From Microbacterium sp. TPD7012 (GTDB lineage: Bacteria > Actinomycetota > Actinomycetes > Actinomycetales > Microbacteriaceae), in NCBI RefSeq assembly GCF_003075395.1, contig NZ_QDFV01000004.1, forward strand, positions 62,399 to 126,398: DNA of 64,000 nt. Reading direction: 5' to 3'. Below, one piece after another: positions 33,116 to 42,062 of the stretch (positions are counted from its first letter, which is position 1; the number at the start of each line of letters is the position of its first letter). Both the position numbers and the translations under genes were made by a program. The notes beneath the pieces were generated by a model. It did no database searches. It saw nothing but the letters and a program-made list of their open reading frames with translations, and was not told the DNA's origin.

Positions 33116-34219
33116 GTGAAGGCTGCAGTTCTGCGCGGCATCCGCGACATCGCCGTCCTCGATGTGCCCATGCCGGAGCCCGTCGGCGTCGACTCGGTCC
33201 TCGTGCGGATCGGGGCGGTGGGCGTCTGCGGGTCCGACGTCCTCCGCTTCGGCATCGGCAAGGGATACGGCTTCCCGCGGGTGCTCGGCCACGAGATGTC
33301 GGGCACCCTGGTCGAGGACTCCCCGTCGGGAGTGCTCAAGGCCGGCGATCGCGTCGCGATCTTCCCGTGCATCCCCGAGCCCTCGGACCCGATGAGCGAG
33401 ATCGGCGAGTACGCGCTCGCCGATCGCTACGACTACTTCGGCTCCCGGCGCGACGGCGGACTCGAGGAGTATCTGCGGGTGCCCGAGCGCAACCTGATCC
33501 CACTGCGTCCCGGCACCTCTCTGATCGACGGTGCGATGGTGGAACCGGCGGGGGTGGCCCTGCATGCCGTCCGCAAGGCCGTGGTCCCCCCGAACGCGAC
33601 AGCGCTCGTCATCGGCGCAGGGCCGATCGGCATCCTCGCCGCGCAGTGGCTGCGCATCCTCGGCGTCGTGCGCGTGCTCGTGGCGGATGTCGATGCGCGC
33701 AAGCGCGAGATCGCGGAGAGCCTCGGCTTCGAGACGCTGGACGCGTCGACGGCGCCGTCCGACGAGCTCGCGACGGCGGCGACCGCCGGCCGCGGCGTCG
33801 ACATCGCCGTCGAGGCCTCCGGGATCTCCGTGACGTTCCTCCAGGCGATCCGCGCGGCGGCGCACCGCGGGCAGGTCGTCCTGCTCGGCGACCTCGCCGA
33901 CGACGTCGCACTGCCGAAGGAGCTCGTCTCCCGCGTGCTGCGCCGGGAGCTCGTGCTGCGCGGAACATGGAACGCCGTCATCACGCCCCGGGTGACGAAC
34001 GACTGGGAGATGGTGGTGGCCTGCCTCGGCCGGTCGCTCATCGTCGACGGGCTCGTGAGCCACGTCGAGGGCATCGACGCCGCGCAGGAGGTCTTCACCC
34101 GGCTCGCCGACCGCGGAGCATGGTCGAACAAGACGATCTTCGCGGTCTCCGACGAGGCCGTCGCCGAGGCGGACGCCGCACTCAGCGGATCCCTCTCCGC
34201 GCGATTGGCGCGGCGATGA
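33116..34219 (+). CDS. Zinc-type alcohol dehydrogenase lacking the structural zinc site
   Basis: A 367-residue medium-chain dehydrogenase. The catalytic zinc ligands are Cys38 (GVCGSD) and His59-Glu60 (GHE); a Rossmann motif GAGPIG follows. The lobe that normally carries four Cys for structural zinc has one Cys (Cys85) and an insert ending YDYFGSRR, so that zinc is absent. Sorbitol/galactitol-type polyol dehydrogenases sometimes lack it too. GTG 33116 starts 6 bp after the SDR. It overlaps the next dehydrogenase by 4 bp. Confidence 0.88.
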   Translation: MKAAVLRGIRDIAVLDVPMPEPVGVDSVLVRIGAVGVCGSDVLRFGIGKGYGFPRVLGHEMSGTLVEDSPSGVLKAGDRVAIFPCIPEPSDPMSEIGEYALADRYDYFGSRRDGGLEEYLRVPERNLIPLRPGTSLIDGAMVEPAGVALHAVRKAVVPPNATALVIGAGPIGILAAQWLRILGVVRVLVADVDARKREIAESLGFETLDASTAPSDELATAATAGRGVDIAVEASGISVTFLQAIRAAAHRGQVVLLGDLADDVALPKELVSRVLRRELVLRGTWNAVITPRVTNDWEMVVACLGRSLIVDGLVSHVEGIDAAQEVFTRLADRGAWSNKTIFAVSDEAVAEADAALSGSLSARLARR

Positions 34220-35274
34220 AGGCCGCGGTGTTCCTGGGACCGGGACGCATCGAGGTCACGGACATCCCGGTGCCCGAGGTGGGCCCCGGCGACGTGCTGG
34301 TCGAGGTGAGGGCGGCCAGCATCTGCGGCACCGACCTGCGCATCATGAAGCACGGGCACTTCCGCATCCCCGAGGGCACGCGCCGCGTGCTCGGGCACGA
34401 GCTCACGGGTCGGATCGTCGAGGCGGGGGCGGATGTCCGCGGCTTCGCGGTCGGCGACCGGGTCAGCGTCGCTCCGAACGTCGGCTGCGGCGTCTGCGCC
34501 ATGTGCCGCCGCGGGCTGAACCAGCTGTGCCCGACGTACGACGCGTTCGGCATCACGCTGAACGGCGGGTTCGAGGAGTACATGCTCGTCCCGGCGGTGG
34601 CGATCGAACGCGGGAACCTCTTCCACGTCCCGGATGCCGTGGGCGACGAGATCGCCGCGATCATGGAGCCGATGTCCTGCTGCCTCCACGGCCAGCGCAA
34701 GGTCGAGGTCTCACCCGAGGACTCGGTGCTCATCATCGGCGCGGGCCCCATCGGATGCTTCCACACCGTGCTCGCGAAGCGGGCCGGCGCCCGTCAGGTG
34801 ATCGTGGCGAACACCCGACAGCCGCGGCTCGACATCGCCGGCCGGCTGGGAGCCGACCATCTCATCAACGTGTCGGAGCAGGATCTGCACGAGGAGGTCA
34901 TGGCGCTCACGGGAGGCGAGGGCGTGGACGTCGTCATCACCTGCGTCTCCAAGCCCGACGTGATCGCCTCGACGACCGACCTCGCCGGACGCCTCGGACG
35001 GATCAACGTGTTCTCCGGGCTCGGCGATCAGGCCAGGCCCGCGATCGACGTGAACGCGCTCCACTACCAGGAGCAGACCCTCACCGGGACGACGGGGTCG
35101 AGCGTGACCGACTACGGCGACGTCATCGGCATCATCGCGGAGAGCGATGTGGATCTCACGCCGATCATCACCGCGCGATTCGCCCTCGACGACATCGAGG
35201 CGGCGATGGAGCACTCGCGCTCCGGAGTCGGCATGAAGTCGCTGATCACTTTCGACAGAGGAGGCGCGCGATGA
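34216..35274 (+). CDS. Zinc-type alcohol dehydrogenase (second in operon)
   Basis: A 352-residue medium-chain dehydrogenase. Catalytic Cys37 (ICGTD), His61-Glu62, structural Cys91, Cys94, Cys97 and Cys105 are all present, in contrast to the preceding paralogue. The NAD motif GAGPIG is intact. Probably acts on a sugar alcohol or sugar phosphate, like sorbitol or L-threonine dehydrogenases. The ATG overlaps the previous stop, and its own stop overlaps the next ATG (ATGA), so translation is coupled. Confidence 0.9.
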   Translation: MKAAVFLGPGRIEVTDIPVPEVGPGDVLVEVRAASICGTDLRIMKHGHFRIPEGTRRVLGHELTGRIVEAGADVRGFAVGDRVSVAPNVGCGVCAMCRRGLNQLCPTYDAFGITLNGGFEEYMLVPAVAIERGNLFHVPDAVGDEIAAIMEPMSCCLHGQRKVEVSPEDSVLIIGAGPIGCFHTVLAKRAGARQVIVANTRQPRLDIAGRLGADHLINVSEQDLHEEVMALTGGEGVDVVITCVSKPDVIASTTDLAGRLGRINVFSGLGDQARPAIDVNALHYQEQTLTGTTGSSVTDYGDVIGIIAESDVDLTPIITARFALDDIEAAMEHSRSGVGMKSLITFDRGGAR

Positions 35275-36275
35275 CCGCGGAGGTCTACACCCCCGACACG
35301 CTCGTGCCCGCGACGGAGCCGACGTTCGCCTTCGTCGGCGTCACGACCGGGGCGTCGTCGATCATGGAGGTCTTCCCGCGGTGGGCCGCGCATCTCGGCA
35401 TCCCGTCGCGCATCGTCGGCATCGATGTGCCGCTGGATGCCGACCCCGAGACGTACCGCCGGGTCGTCCGGTTCTTCACGGACGACCCGCTCTCGCTCGG
35501 CGCCCTGGTCACGACGCACAAGCTGAACCTGTTCCAGGCGAGCCGTGACCTGTTCGACGAGATCGGGGAGTCGGCCGCGCAGCTCGCCGAGATCAGCAGC
35601 ATCTCGAAGCGCGACGGGCGCCTCCTCGGCCACGCGATGGACGACGTCACGAGCGGTCTGGCGTACGACGCCATCGTCGGCGAGGCCGACGACGAGGTGC
35701 TCCTGCTCGGCGCCGGCGGGTCCTCGCTCGCCCTCACGCTGCACCTGCACCGGAAGCACCGGGCGGGCGGCGGGGTACCGCGTCGGATCGTCGTGACCAA
35801 CCGGCGCCCCGGACGCATCGACGAGATGCGCGCGTTCCACGAGCGGATCGGGTTCGCGCTGCCGATCGAGTACGTGGTGGCGCCGGAGCCGACGGTCAAC
35901 GACGCCGCTCTCGCGACCATGGCCCCGCGTTCCACGGTCATCAACGCGACCGGACTGGGCAAGGATCGGCCGGGCTCCCCTCTCACGGGCGCGGCGCGGT
36001 TCCCCGACGGCGCCGTCGCCTGGGACTTCAACTACCGCGGCGACCTCGTGTTCCTCGACCAGGCGCGGGCGCAGGCCGATCGCGGCATCCGCGCCGTCGA
36101 CGGGTGGTTCTACTTCCTCCACGGGTGGACGCGCGTGATGGCGCAGGTCTTCGACATCGCCATCCCGACATCCGGTCCCGCATTCGACGAGCTCTCCCGC
36201 ATCGCGCGCCTAGCGGCGGCGTCACGCCAGAAGAAGACACAGCCAAGAAACGACACAGAGAAGGACCACGCATGA
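35271..36275 (+). CDS. Shikimate dehydrogenase-like oxidoreductase (catabolic paralogue)
   Basis: A 334-residue protein with the shikimate dehydrogenase fold. The substrate-domain Lys84 lies in VTTHKLN (the counterpart of the AroE Lys), Asp124-Asp125 in HAMDD match the AroE Asp, and GAGGSS begins the NADP domain. The N-terminal SxS shikimate motif is absent. A second, clearly related protein lies at 52504-53430, also in a sugar-linked unit. So the substrate is probably a sugar-derived compound and not shikimate. It has ATGA overlaps on both sides. Confidence 0.75.
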   Translation: MTAEVYTPDTLVPATEPTFAFVGVTTGASSIMEVFPRWAAHLGIPSRIVGIDVPLDADPETYRRVVRFFTDDPLSLGALVTTHKLNLFQASRDLFDEIGESAAQLAEISSISKRDGRLLGHAMDDVTSGLAYDAIVGEADDEVLLLGAGGSSLALTLHLHRKHRAGGGVPRRIVVTNRRPGRIDEMRAFHERIGFALPIEYVVAPEPTVNDAALATMAPRSTVINATGLGKDRPGSPLTGAARFPDGAVAWDFNYRGDLVFLDQARAQADRGIRAVDGWFYFLHGWTRVMAQVFDIAIPTSGPAFDELSRIARLAAASRQKKTQPRNDTEKDHA

Positions 36276-36865
36276 GCACCGCATCCCTCACTCCCACCAC
36301 CCGATCCGTCGTCACCCGGTTCGACCTGACCACCGGACTCGCCGACGGCACCCCGTCGCTGCGTCGCCCGCTGTCGGCGATGGCCGGCATGTACGCGGAC
36401 GCGGCGGCGTTCGAGGCCGCCGTCGCCGCGGACGACGTGCTCAGCTACGAGTTCTACGACATGGGCGTTCCCGCGCTCGAGACCGAGATCGCCTACGGGA
36501 CGAGCATCACCTACCCCGGTCGCGTCGGCGACGAGTACTTCATGACCAAGGGGCACTTCCACACCCGCCTCGAGGCCGCGGAGATCTATCTGTGCCTTTC
36601 GGGCGAGGGCCTCATGCTGATGGAGAGCCCCGAGGGCGACGTGCAGGTCGAGGAGTTCCGCGCCGGTCGTTCGGTGTACGTGCCCGGCCGCTACGCGCAT
36701 CGCAGCATCAACACCTCGGCCACCGAGCCGCTGATCACCTTCTTCGCGTTCCCCGGGGACGCGGGGCACGACTACGGCACGATCGAGACGAAGGGGTTCC
36801 GCAAGATCGTCGTCGATCGCGACGGGGTGCCCACGCTCCAGGACAACCCGCGCTGGCAGAGCTGA
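36272..36865 (+). CDS. Cupin-type phosphoglucose isomerase-like protein
   Basis: A 197-residue cupin of the archaeal-type glucose-6-phosphate isomerase family. The metal ligands His95 and His97 (KGHFHT), Glu104 and His143 match in spacing those of the Pyrococcus enzyme. It should interconvert an aldose phosphate and a ketose phosphate. As the last enzyme of this operon it may prepare the substrate for the split transketolase encoded at 50-52 kb. The ATG overlaps the preceding stop. Confidence 0.85.
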   Translation: MSTASLTPTTRSVVTRFDLTTGLADGTPSLRRPLSAMAGMYADAAAFEAAVAADDVLSYEFYDMGVPALETEIAYGTSITYPGRVGDEYFMTKGHFHTRLEAAEIYLCLSGEGLMLMESPEGDVQVEEFRAGRSVYVPGRYAHRSINTSATEPLITFFAFPGDAGHDYGTIETKGFRKIVVDRDGVPTLQDNPRWQS

Positions 36866-36923
36866 CGCCGGAGCCCCGGAGCGCTGCCATGGGATCAGCC
36901 GGACGACCGTCTAGACTCCACAC

Positions 36924-37826
36924 GTGACTGACCAGGACACGGGAGGGAACCTCCTCCACCAGATCTCCCGTCGCGCCGGAGCGATGAGCCCGGCCCTGCG
37001 CGGCGTCGCCGATGTGATCCTCGCGGATCCCGAAGAGGCGCAGGCCCTGTCGATCACCGAGCTCGCCGGGCGAGCGGGCGTCGCGGACTCCACGGTGTCG
37101 CGGTTCCTCCGCGAGCTCCAGCTCGACGGGTACAACCAGCTGCGGCTCGGCATCGCGCAGGCGATCTACTCGCGTCCCGTCTCGACCGAGCAGCGCACCA
37201 ACTGGGTGTACGAGGGCGTGCTCAAGGGGGACAGCAGCGAGCAGATCGTCGAGAAGGTGCTGCACGGCAGCTTCGAGTCGCTGACGCGCACGACGGAGCG
37301 GCTCGACCCTGAGATCATGAGCGCCGCGGTCGACCGCATCCACGACGCGTCGGCCGTCTACTTCGCCGCGATGGGATCGTCGGCGACCGCGGCCGAGAGC
37401 GCGATGATGCGCTTCGTCCGCGCGGGCAAGCGCTGCCACTTCTTCCGCGATCAGAGCGTGCAGACCATGGGCAGCGCGACGCTGCGCGAAGGAGATGTGC
37501 TGATCGCGATCAGCGACTCCGGCGACTCGACCTCGGTCGTCTCGTCGGCCCAGATCGCGAAGTTCCACGGTGCCTACGTGCTCGGGGTCACCTCGAACGT
37601 GGACTCCGCGCTGGCGTCGGTGGTCGACGATGTGCTCCTCACCGCCGGCACCGTCGCGAGCTCCGACGTCTACGGCGAGTCGGTCACCGCGAAGTGGGGT
37701 CAGCTGCTGGCGATCGATGTGCTGTACGCGACCTACGCCACGCGCTTCTTCGAGGAGACGGCCGACTATCTGCAGGAGAGCTACCTGTCGGCGATCAAGC
37801 CGACGCGGGGGAGCGGCGGCGACTGA
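36924..37826 (+). CDS. RpiR/MurR-family regulator
   Basis: A 300-residue regulator: N-terminal helix-turn-helix (SITELAGRAGVADSTVSRFLRELQLDGYNQLRL, about residues 43-76) and C-terminal SIS domain (about 125-255; YFAAMGSSATAAE, AISDSGDSTSVV) that binds phosphosugars. TAGACT (36912-36917) lies 6 nt before GTG 36924, so it is probably leaderless. Placed right after the sugar operon, it is the best candidate to bind the paired GAAA boxes at 29.1, 48.1, 50.0 and 54.3 kb; that is inference. Confidence 0.9.
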   Translation: MTDQDTGGNLLHQISRRAGAMSPALRGVADVILADPEEAQALSITELAGRAGVADSTVSRFLRELQLDGYNQLRLGIAQAIYSRPVSTEQRTNWVYEGVLKGDSSEQIVEKVLHGSFESLTRTTERLDPEIMSAAVDRIHDASAVYFAAMGSSATAAESAMMRFVRAGKRCHFFRDQSVQTMGSATLREGDVLIAISDSGDSTSVVSSAQIAKFHGAYVLGVTSNVDSALASVVDDVLLTAGTVASSDVYGESVTAKWGQLLAIDVLYATYATRFFEETADYLQESYLSAIKPTRGSGGD

Positions 37827-37850
37827 CACCGCCCGCCCCGTCACCGCGGG

Positions 37851-38555
37851 CTACACCTCGCGCAGCCAACGCAGCGCGCGGGCGAGCAGCTCGCGATGAC
37901 CCGCCGACGCATACGAACGCGGGTCGTGTCCGAGTGCGTCGTAGACCACCCGCGACCGGCCGAGGTCCCTGGTCCACACGAGCGGGTACGGCAGGCCGTC
38001 GTGCTCATGCGATGCCAGTCGGTCGATCTCGGCATCCAGTCGGAGGTCGGTGTAGCGCTCATCGTCCACGGCGAAGTCACGAAGTCCGGCCGCGAGCGGA
38101 TGCTCCGGATCCAGCCGCACGTGCGCCTCGCCGAAGTCCGGATGCCACGACCGACCGCGCACCCAGCGTCCGCCGAGCGCGCGTTCATAGCTCGGGTAGT
38201 CGCGCAGGCTCGCCGCCGCCGAGTGCATGGCGAGGATGCCGATGCCGCGGTCGAGCGCGGACGCAAGCGCGGCATCCCCCTCTGCGAGGGACGCGACGGG
38301 TTCCTCCGGTTCGGTCGCCGGCGTCCGCGTCCCGGTCGGATCGACGGAGTCCGGGCCCTCGGGATCGCCCGCGTTGATCACGAGCAGCCGTACGCCGTCG
38401 TCGAGTCGGCGCAGGGCTCCGTCGGCTCCGGTCTCGATCCGCGGGGAGAAGCCGGCTGCACGAGCGAGCTCGGCCAACAGCGGGCTGGTCTCGGAGTACG
38501 CGTGCCACGGATCGCTGTAGCGCCCGGTTCCGGTGAGTATGAGGGCGTCGACCAT
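37851..38555 (-). CDS. ThuA-like (trehalose utilisation) protein
   Basis: A 234-residue protein of the ThuA-like, glutamine-amidotransferase-like fold: ALILTGTGRYSDPWHAY start, then GIGILAMHSAAASLRDYPSYER and SWHPDFGEAHVRL. Related proteins occur in trehalose and other disaccharide catabolic clusters, and some act on 3-keto sugars. It starts 2 bp after the aldehyde dehydrogenase stop, so the two are one operon, with a LacI operator upstream. Confidence 0.85.
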   Translation of the reverse strand: MVDALILTGTGRYSDPWHAYSETSPLLAELARAAGFSPRIETGADGALRRLDDGVRLLVINAGDPEGPDSVDPTGTRTPATEPEEPVASLAEGDAALASALDRGIGILAMHSAAASLRDYPSYERALGGRWVRGRSWHPDFGEAHVRLDPEHPLAAGLRDFAVDDERYTDLRLDAEIDRLASHEHDGLPYPLVWTRDLGRSRVVYDALGHDPRSYASAGHRELLARALRWLREV

Positions 38556-38557
38556 GC

Positions 38558-40003
38558 CTACCCCTGCGAGATCAGCTTCTTGACCAAGTACTCGTGCACG
38601 GCTTCGGGGCCGCCTTCCGAGCCGAAGCCGCTCTCCTTGCGCCCGCCGAAGAACGTGTCCCTGGCGCCGACGCCGAACTTGTTGACGCTCACCATCCCGA
38701 CGTCAAGGCGACGCGGCAGACGCAGCGCCCGGTCGGCATCCTTCGTGAACACGTAGGCGGCGAGGCCGTACGGCAGGGCGTTCGCGCGGGCGATCACCTC
38801 GTCCTCGTCGGAGAACACGCTGGTGGCCGCGATCGGACCGAACGGCTCGTTGTGCATCACGAGGGCGTCGTCCGGGACATCGGCGAGGAGCGTGGCCGGC
38901 CAGTAGTAGCCGACGCTGTCGTCTCCCGAGCCGCCGGCGACCACGGTCGCCCCGCGCTCGACCGCGTCCTCGACGAACGGGGCCATCGCGTCGTAGCGGC
39001 GCGAGTTCGCGAGCGGCCCCATCTCCGTCGCCTCGTCGAAGCCGTCACCGATGCGTGAGGCCGCGAGGAGCTCGCCGAAGCGGGCGACGAACTGCGCGTG
39101 GACCGCCTCGTGCACGTAGAAGCGCACGGGAGAGCCGCACGACTGCCCCGTGTTGTGGAGCTTGGCACCGAGGGCCTGCCGCGCGACCTCGTCCACATCG
39201 ACGTCGTCGAAGATCAGGACCGGCGCGTGCCCGCCCAGCTCCAGCATCACGGGCTTCGCCGCGTCGCCGGCGAGTCGGGCGAGGTGCTTGCCCACGCCGA
39301 TCGACCCCGTGAACGAGACCTTGCGGATGACGGGCGACGCGATCAGCGTCTCGGAGATCTGCGCCGGGTCGCCGAACAGCATGCTCAGCACGCCGTCGGG
39401 CAGACCGGCGTCGACGAGGGCGTCCGCGAGCGCGACGGCACTGGCGGGGGTCTCCTCGGCGGGCTTGATGACGACCGTGCAGCCGGCGGCGAGGGCGGCG
39501 GCGACCTTGCGACCCGGCACCGTGAGGGGGTAGTTCCACGGCGTGAAGGCGGCGACCGGCCCCACCGGCTCGGTGACGACCAGGGTGCGTCCGTCGTCGG
39601 CGGCCGTGGGGAGGACGACTCCGTAGGCCCGTGGTGCCTCTGTGGCCAGGGAGTCGATGATGTCGGCCGTGTAGTCCACCTCGCCGAGCGAGTCGCCGTA
39701 GGGCTTGCCGTTCTCGAGGGTCATGGCACGGGCGATCGGCTCGCGGCGGTCACGCAGCAGCTGCGCCGCGCGCATCAGGATCGCGGCGCGGTGGTGCGGC
39801 GAGGTGTCCCGCCACCCTTCGGCGGCACGGCCGGCACCGGCGAGCGCGGCGGCGATGTCCTCGGAGGTCGCCAGCGGCACTCGTCCGACGATCTCCCTGG
39901 TCGCCGGGTTCTCGACGGCGGCCGTCTCGCGGTCGGCGGCGCCGATGCGCCTTCCGGCCACGAGAAGCTCGATCTCCGGGTATCCGGATTCCGTTGACGT
40001 CAT
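38558..40003 (-). CDS. NAD(P)-dependent aldehyde dehydrogenase (SSADH-like)
   Basis: A 481-residue enzyme. Motifs: FTPWNYPL, the catalytic Glu of LELGGHAP and the catalytic Cys of NTGQSC, then the C-terminal NEPFGPI segment. Most similar in motif set to succinate-semialdehyde dehydrogenases, but in a sugar cluster it may oxidise a sugar-derived aldehyde. The ATG at 40003 is followed upstream by a LacI-type palindrome at 40032-40045, so it is probably repressed by the divergent LacI. Confidence 0.88.
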   Translation of the reverse strand: MTSTESGYPEIELLVAGRRIGAADRETAAVENPATREIVGRVPLATSEDIAAALAGAGRAAEGWRDTSPHHRAAILMRAAQLLRDRREPIARAMTLENGKPYGDSLGEVDYTADIIDSLATEAPRAYGVVLPTAADDGRTLVVTEPVGPVAAFTPWNYPLTVPGRKVAAALAAGCTVVIKPAEETPASAVALADALVDAGLPDGVLSMLFGDPAQISETLIASPVIRKVSFTGSIGVGKHLARLAGDAAKPVMLELGGHAPVLIFDDVDVDEVARQALGAKLHNTGQSCGSPVRFYVHEAVHAQFVARFGELLAASRIGDGFDEATEMGPLANSRRYDAMAPFVEDAVERGATVVAGGSGDDSVGYYWPATLLADVPDDALVMHNEPFGPIAATSVFSDEDEVIARANALPYGLAAYVFTKDADRALRLPRRLDVGMVSVNKFGVGARDTFFGGRKESGFGSEGGPEAVHEYLVKKLISQG

Positions 40004-40031
40004 GGAAGCACCTCAGATCTCTCAAGTGGTG

Positions 40032-40045
40032 GGAATGCGCTGTCC
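40032..40045 (-). promoter_or_regulatory. LacI operator A (aldehyde dehydrogenase promoter)
   Basis: GGAATGCGCTGTCC, one mismatch to GGAATGCGCTTTCC (the exact site at 44407-44420). It lies 29 bp upstream of the aldehyde dehydrogenase start. Centre-to-centre distance to operator B is 55 bp, about five turns, which would permit looping. Confidence 0.75.
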
Positions 40046-40086
40046 GGGATATCTCTATCGCTAACAATCATAAACTCGTCCGACGC

Positions 40087-40100
40087 AGAAAGCGCATTCC
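40087..40100 (+). promoter_or_regulatory. LacI operator B (lacI promoter)
   Basis: AGAAAGCGCATTCC, one mismatch to GGAAAGCGCATTCC. It lies where the -35 region of the lacI promoter would be (TAGTCT -10 box at 40115-40120), consistent with autorepression. Confidence 0.75.
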
Positions 40101-40128
40101 CGGTCGGTTCGCGATAGTCTTCTTCACG

Positions 40129-41166
40129 ATGAACCTCGATGCCCGCGGCGGACGACCGCCGACACTCTCGGACGTCGCACGCCTGGCCGGCGTCTCCCAG
40201 TCGACCGCGTCGCGCGTCGTGAACGGCTCGGCGCGCCGCGTCGACGACGGATACCGCGAACGCGTCCTCGGCGCGGCGCGCCAGCTCGGCTACGCGCCGA
40301 ACACGGCTGCGCAGGCCGTGGCGCGGGGCGCATCGCACCGGATCGCGCTCATCACGGGCGGCATCGCGGATGCCTACTTCTCGGCGATGACCGCGTCGAT
40401 CATGAACGCCGCGGAGCAGATCGATCTCCGCGTCTCCCTCGCGGTCAGCTCGCGCAGCACCGAGCGCGAGCTCGAGCTGGTGCGCGAGCTCCGCGGCGAG
40501 CAGCCTCGCGCGATCATCCTCGCCGGCACCGGCTACACCGACGCGCGGTCTGACCCGGCCGTCGAGGCCGAGCTGCTGCGCTACCAGGAGACCGGCGGGC
40601 GCGTGGTGCTGATCAGCCGCACCGACATGCCCTTCGAGACCGTGTACTTCGACGACTTCGAGGGGGCTCGCCGCCTCGCCGTGGAGATGCTGGCGCGCGG
40701 CTACCGCGCTCCGCTGCTCCTGGGGAGCGGCCTGCCGCTGCGTTCCATGCAGGAGCGGATCGACGGCTTCACGGCCGGATTCGCCGAGGCGGGCATCGCG
40801 ATCCCGCCCTCGCGCATCCTGCGACCGGCATTCGACTGGGATGCCGCACGGGAGCTGCTGGCGACGATCGACGACGACGTTCTCGCGTCCACCGACCTCG
40901 TGTTCGCGGTGACCGACGTGCTGGCGCTGGGGGCGTTGAACGGCCTGCGCGAGCGAGGCATCGACACCCCGGGACGGATCGGCGTCGCCGGATTCGACGA
41001 CATCACGACTCTGCGGGACGTCGTGCCGCCCCTCACGAGCGTGCACGTGCCGCTCGACGAGGTGGCGGCCGAGGCGATCCACCGGGCCACCGCCGCGCCC
41101 GCAGACCTGCGCCGACGCGTCATCCCCACCCACCCGGTCGTGCGCGCGAGCACTCCGCCCCGCTGA
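40129..41166 (+). CDS. LacI-family repressor of the second sugar system
   Basis: A 345-residue repressor. The helix-turn-helix TLSDVARLAGVSQSTASRVVNG is at about residues 11-32, followed by the effector domain (GVAGFDDITTLRDVVPPLTSV near the end). TAGTCT at 40115-40120 lies 8 nt before the ATG, so it is probably leaderless. Four palindromes around GGAAWGCGCWTTCC flank it and its neighbours: the aldehyde dehydrogenase operon, its own promoter, the ABC operon and the hydroxyacid dehydrogenase/reductase pair. The inducer is unknown. Confidence 0.93.
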   Translation: MNLDARGGRPPTLSDVARLAGVSQSTASRVVNGSARRVDDGYRERVLGAARQLGYAPNTAAQAVARGASHRIALITGGIADAYFSAMTASIMNAAEQIDLRVSLAVSSRSTERELELVRELRGEQPRAIILAGTGYTDARSDPAVEAELLRYQETGGRVVLISRTDMPFETVYFDDFEGARRLAVEMLARGYRAPLLLGSGLPLRSMQERIDGFTAGFAEAGIAIPPSRILRPAFDWDAARELLATIDDDVLASTDLVFAVTDVLALGALNGLRERGIDTPGRIGVAGFDDITTLRDVVPPLTSVHVPLDEVAAEAIHRATAAPADLRRRVIPTHPVVRASTPPR

Positions 41167-41195
41167 GTCCGGGGGCGACGTGCGGCGCGAGCGGG

Positions 41196-42062
41196 TCATG
41201 CCTTCACACCGCCGGACATGAGGTCCAGGCGCCAGAACCGCTGCAGCGACAGGAAAAGGGCGACGACCGGGATGATCGCGATCGCCGCGCCCGTGATCAC
41301 GAGCGAATAGAGCGCGGCCTGGGAGGCGCCGGCGCGGAGCATCGCGTAGAGCCCGAGCGTGAGCGGGAACTTCGAGTCGTCCGTCAGCATGATGAACGGC
41401 AGCAGGAAGTTGTTCCAGATCGCGATGAACTGCAGCAGGAACACCGTCACCAGCGCCGGCGACATCAGCCGCAGACCCGTCGACAGGAAGATGCGCCATT
41501 CCGTGGCCCCGTCGATGCGCGCGGCCTCCATGATCTCGTTCGGCACCGAGGCCTCGGCGTAGATCTTGCACAGGTAGATCGCGTAGGGACTCACCAGCAG
41601 CGGCAGGATCACCGAGAAGTAGTTGTTGGTCATCCCGACCTGGGCCAGCAGCAGGTACTGCGGGATCGCGAGCATGATCTGGGGCAGCAGCACCGCCGCG
41701 ACGATGATGCGGAAGATCGACGTGCTCCCCCGGAACCGGTACTTGGCGAGGGCGTAACCCGCAGCTGCGGCGATCAGGGTGGAGGCGATGCCGCCGCCGC
41801 CGGCGTACAGCGCCGAGTTGAGCATCCAGCGCCCGAAGATGCCGTCGCGGTAGGCGAGCAGCTGGGCGATGTTCTCGAACAGGCCGCCGGTGAACGACGG
41901 GAGCGCGGTGGGAGTGGAGAACAGCTCGGTGCTGCTCTTGGTCGACGCGATCACGATCCACAGCACCGGCAGCACGCAGTAGAGCGCGCCGACGAACAGC
42001 ACGATGGTCGAGAAGAGGTTGGTGCGGCTCAGACGCCGGGGACTGGTGACGACGGCGGTCAT
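41196..42062 (-). CDS. Carbohydrate ABC transporter permease (MalG class)
   Basis: A 288-residue membrane protein with six segments. The EAA loop (EAARIDGATEWRIFLSTGLRLM) marks a CUT1-class permease of the MalG type. ATG 42062 overlaps the stop of the partner permease. Along with the partner and the binding protein it forms an importer for an oligosaccharide or glycoside; its ATPase is not encoded nearby, so a shared MsiK-type ATPase is likely. Confidence 0.92.
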   Translation of the reverse strand: MTAVVTSPRRLSRTNLFSTIVLFVGALYCVLPVLWIVIASTKSSTELFSTPTALPSFTGGLFENIAQLLAYRDGIFGRWMLNSALYAGGGGIASTLIAAAAGYALAKYRFRGSTSIFRIIVAAVLLPQIMLAIPQYLLLAQVGMTNNYFSVILPLLVSPYAIYLCKIYAEASVPNEIMEAARIDGATEWRIFLSTGLRLMSPALVTVFLLQFIAIWNNFLLPFIMLTDDSKFPLTLGLYAMLRAGASQAALYSLVITGAAIAIIPVVALFLSLQRFWRLDLMSGGVKA

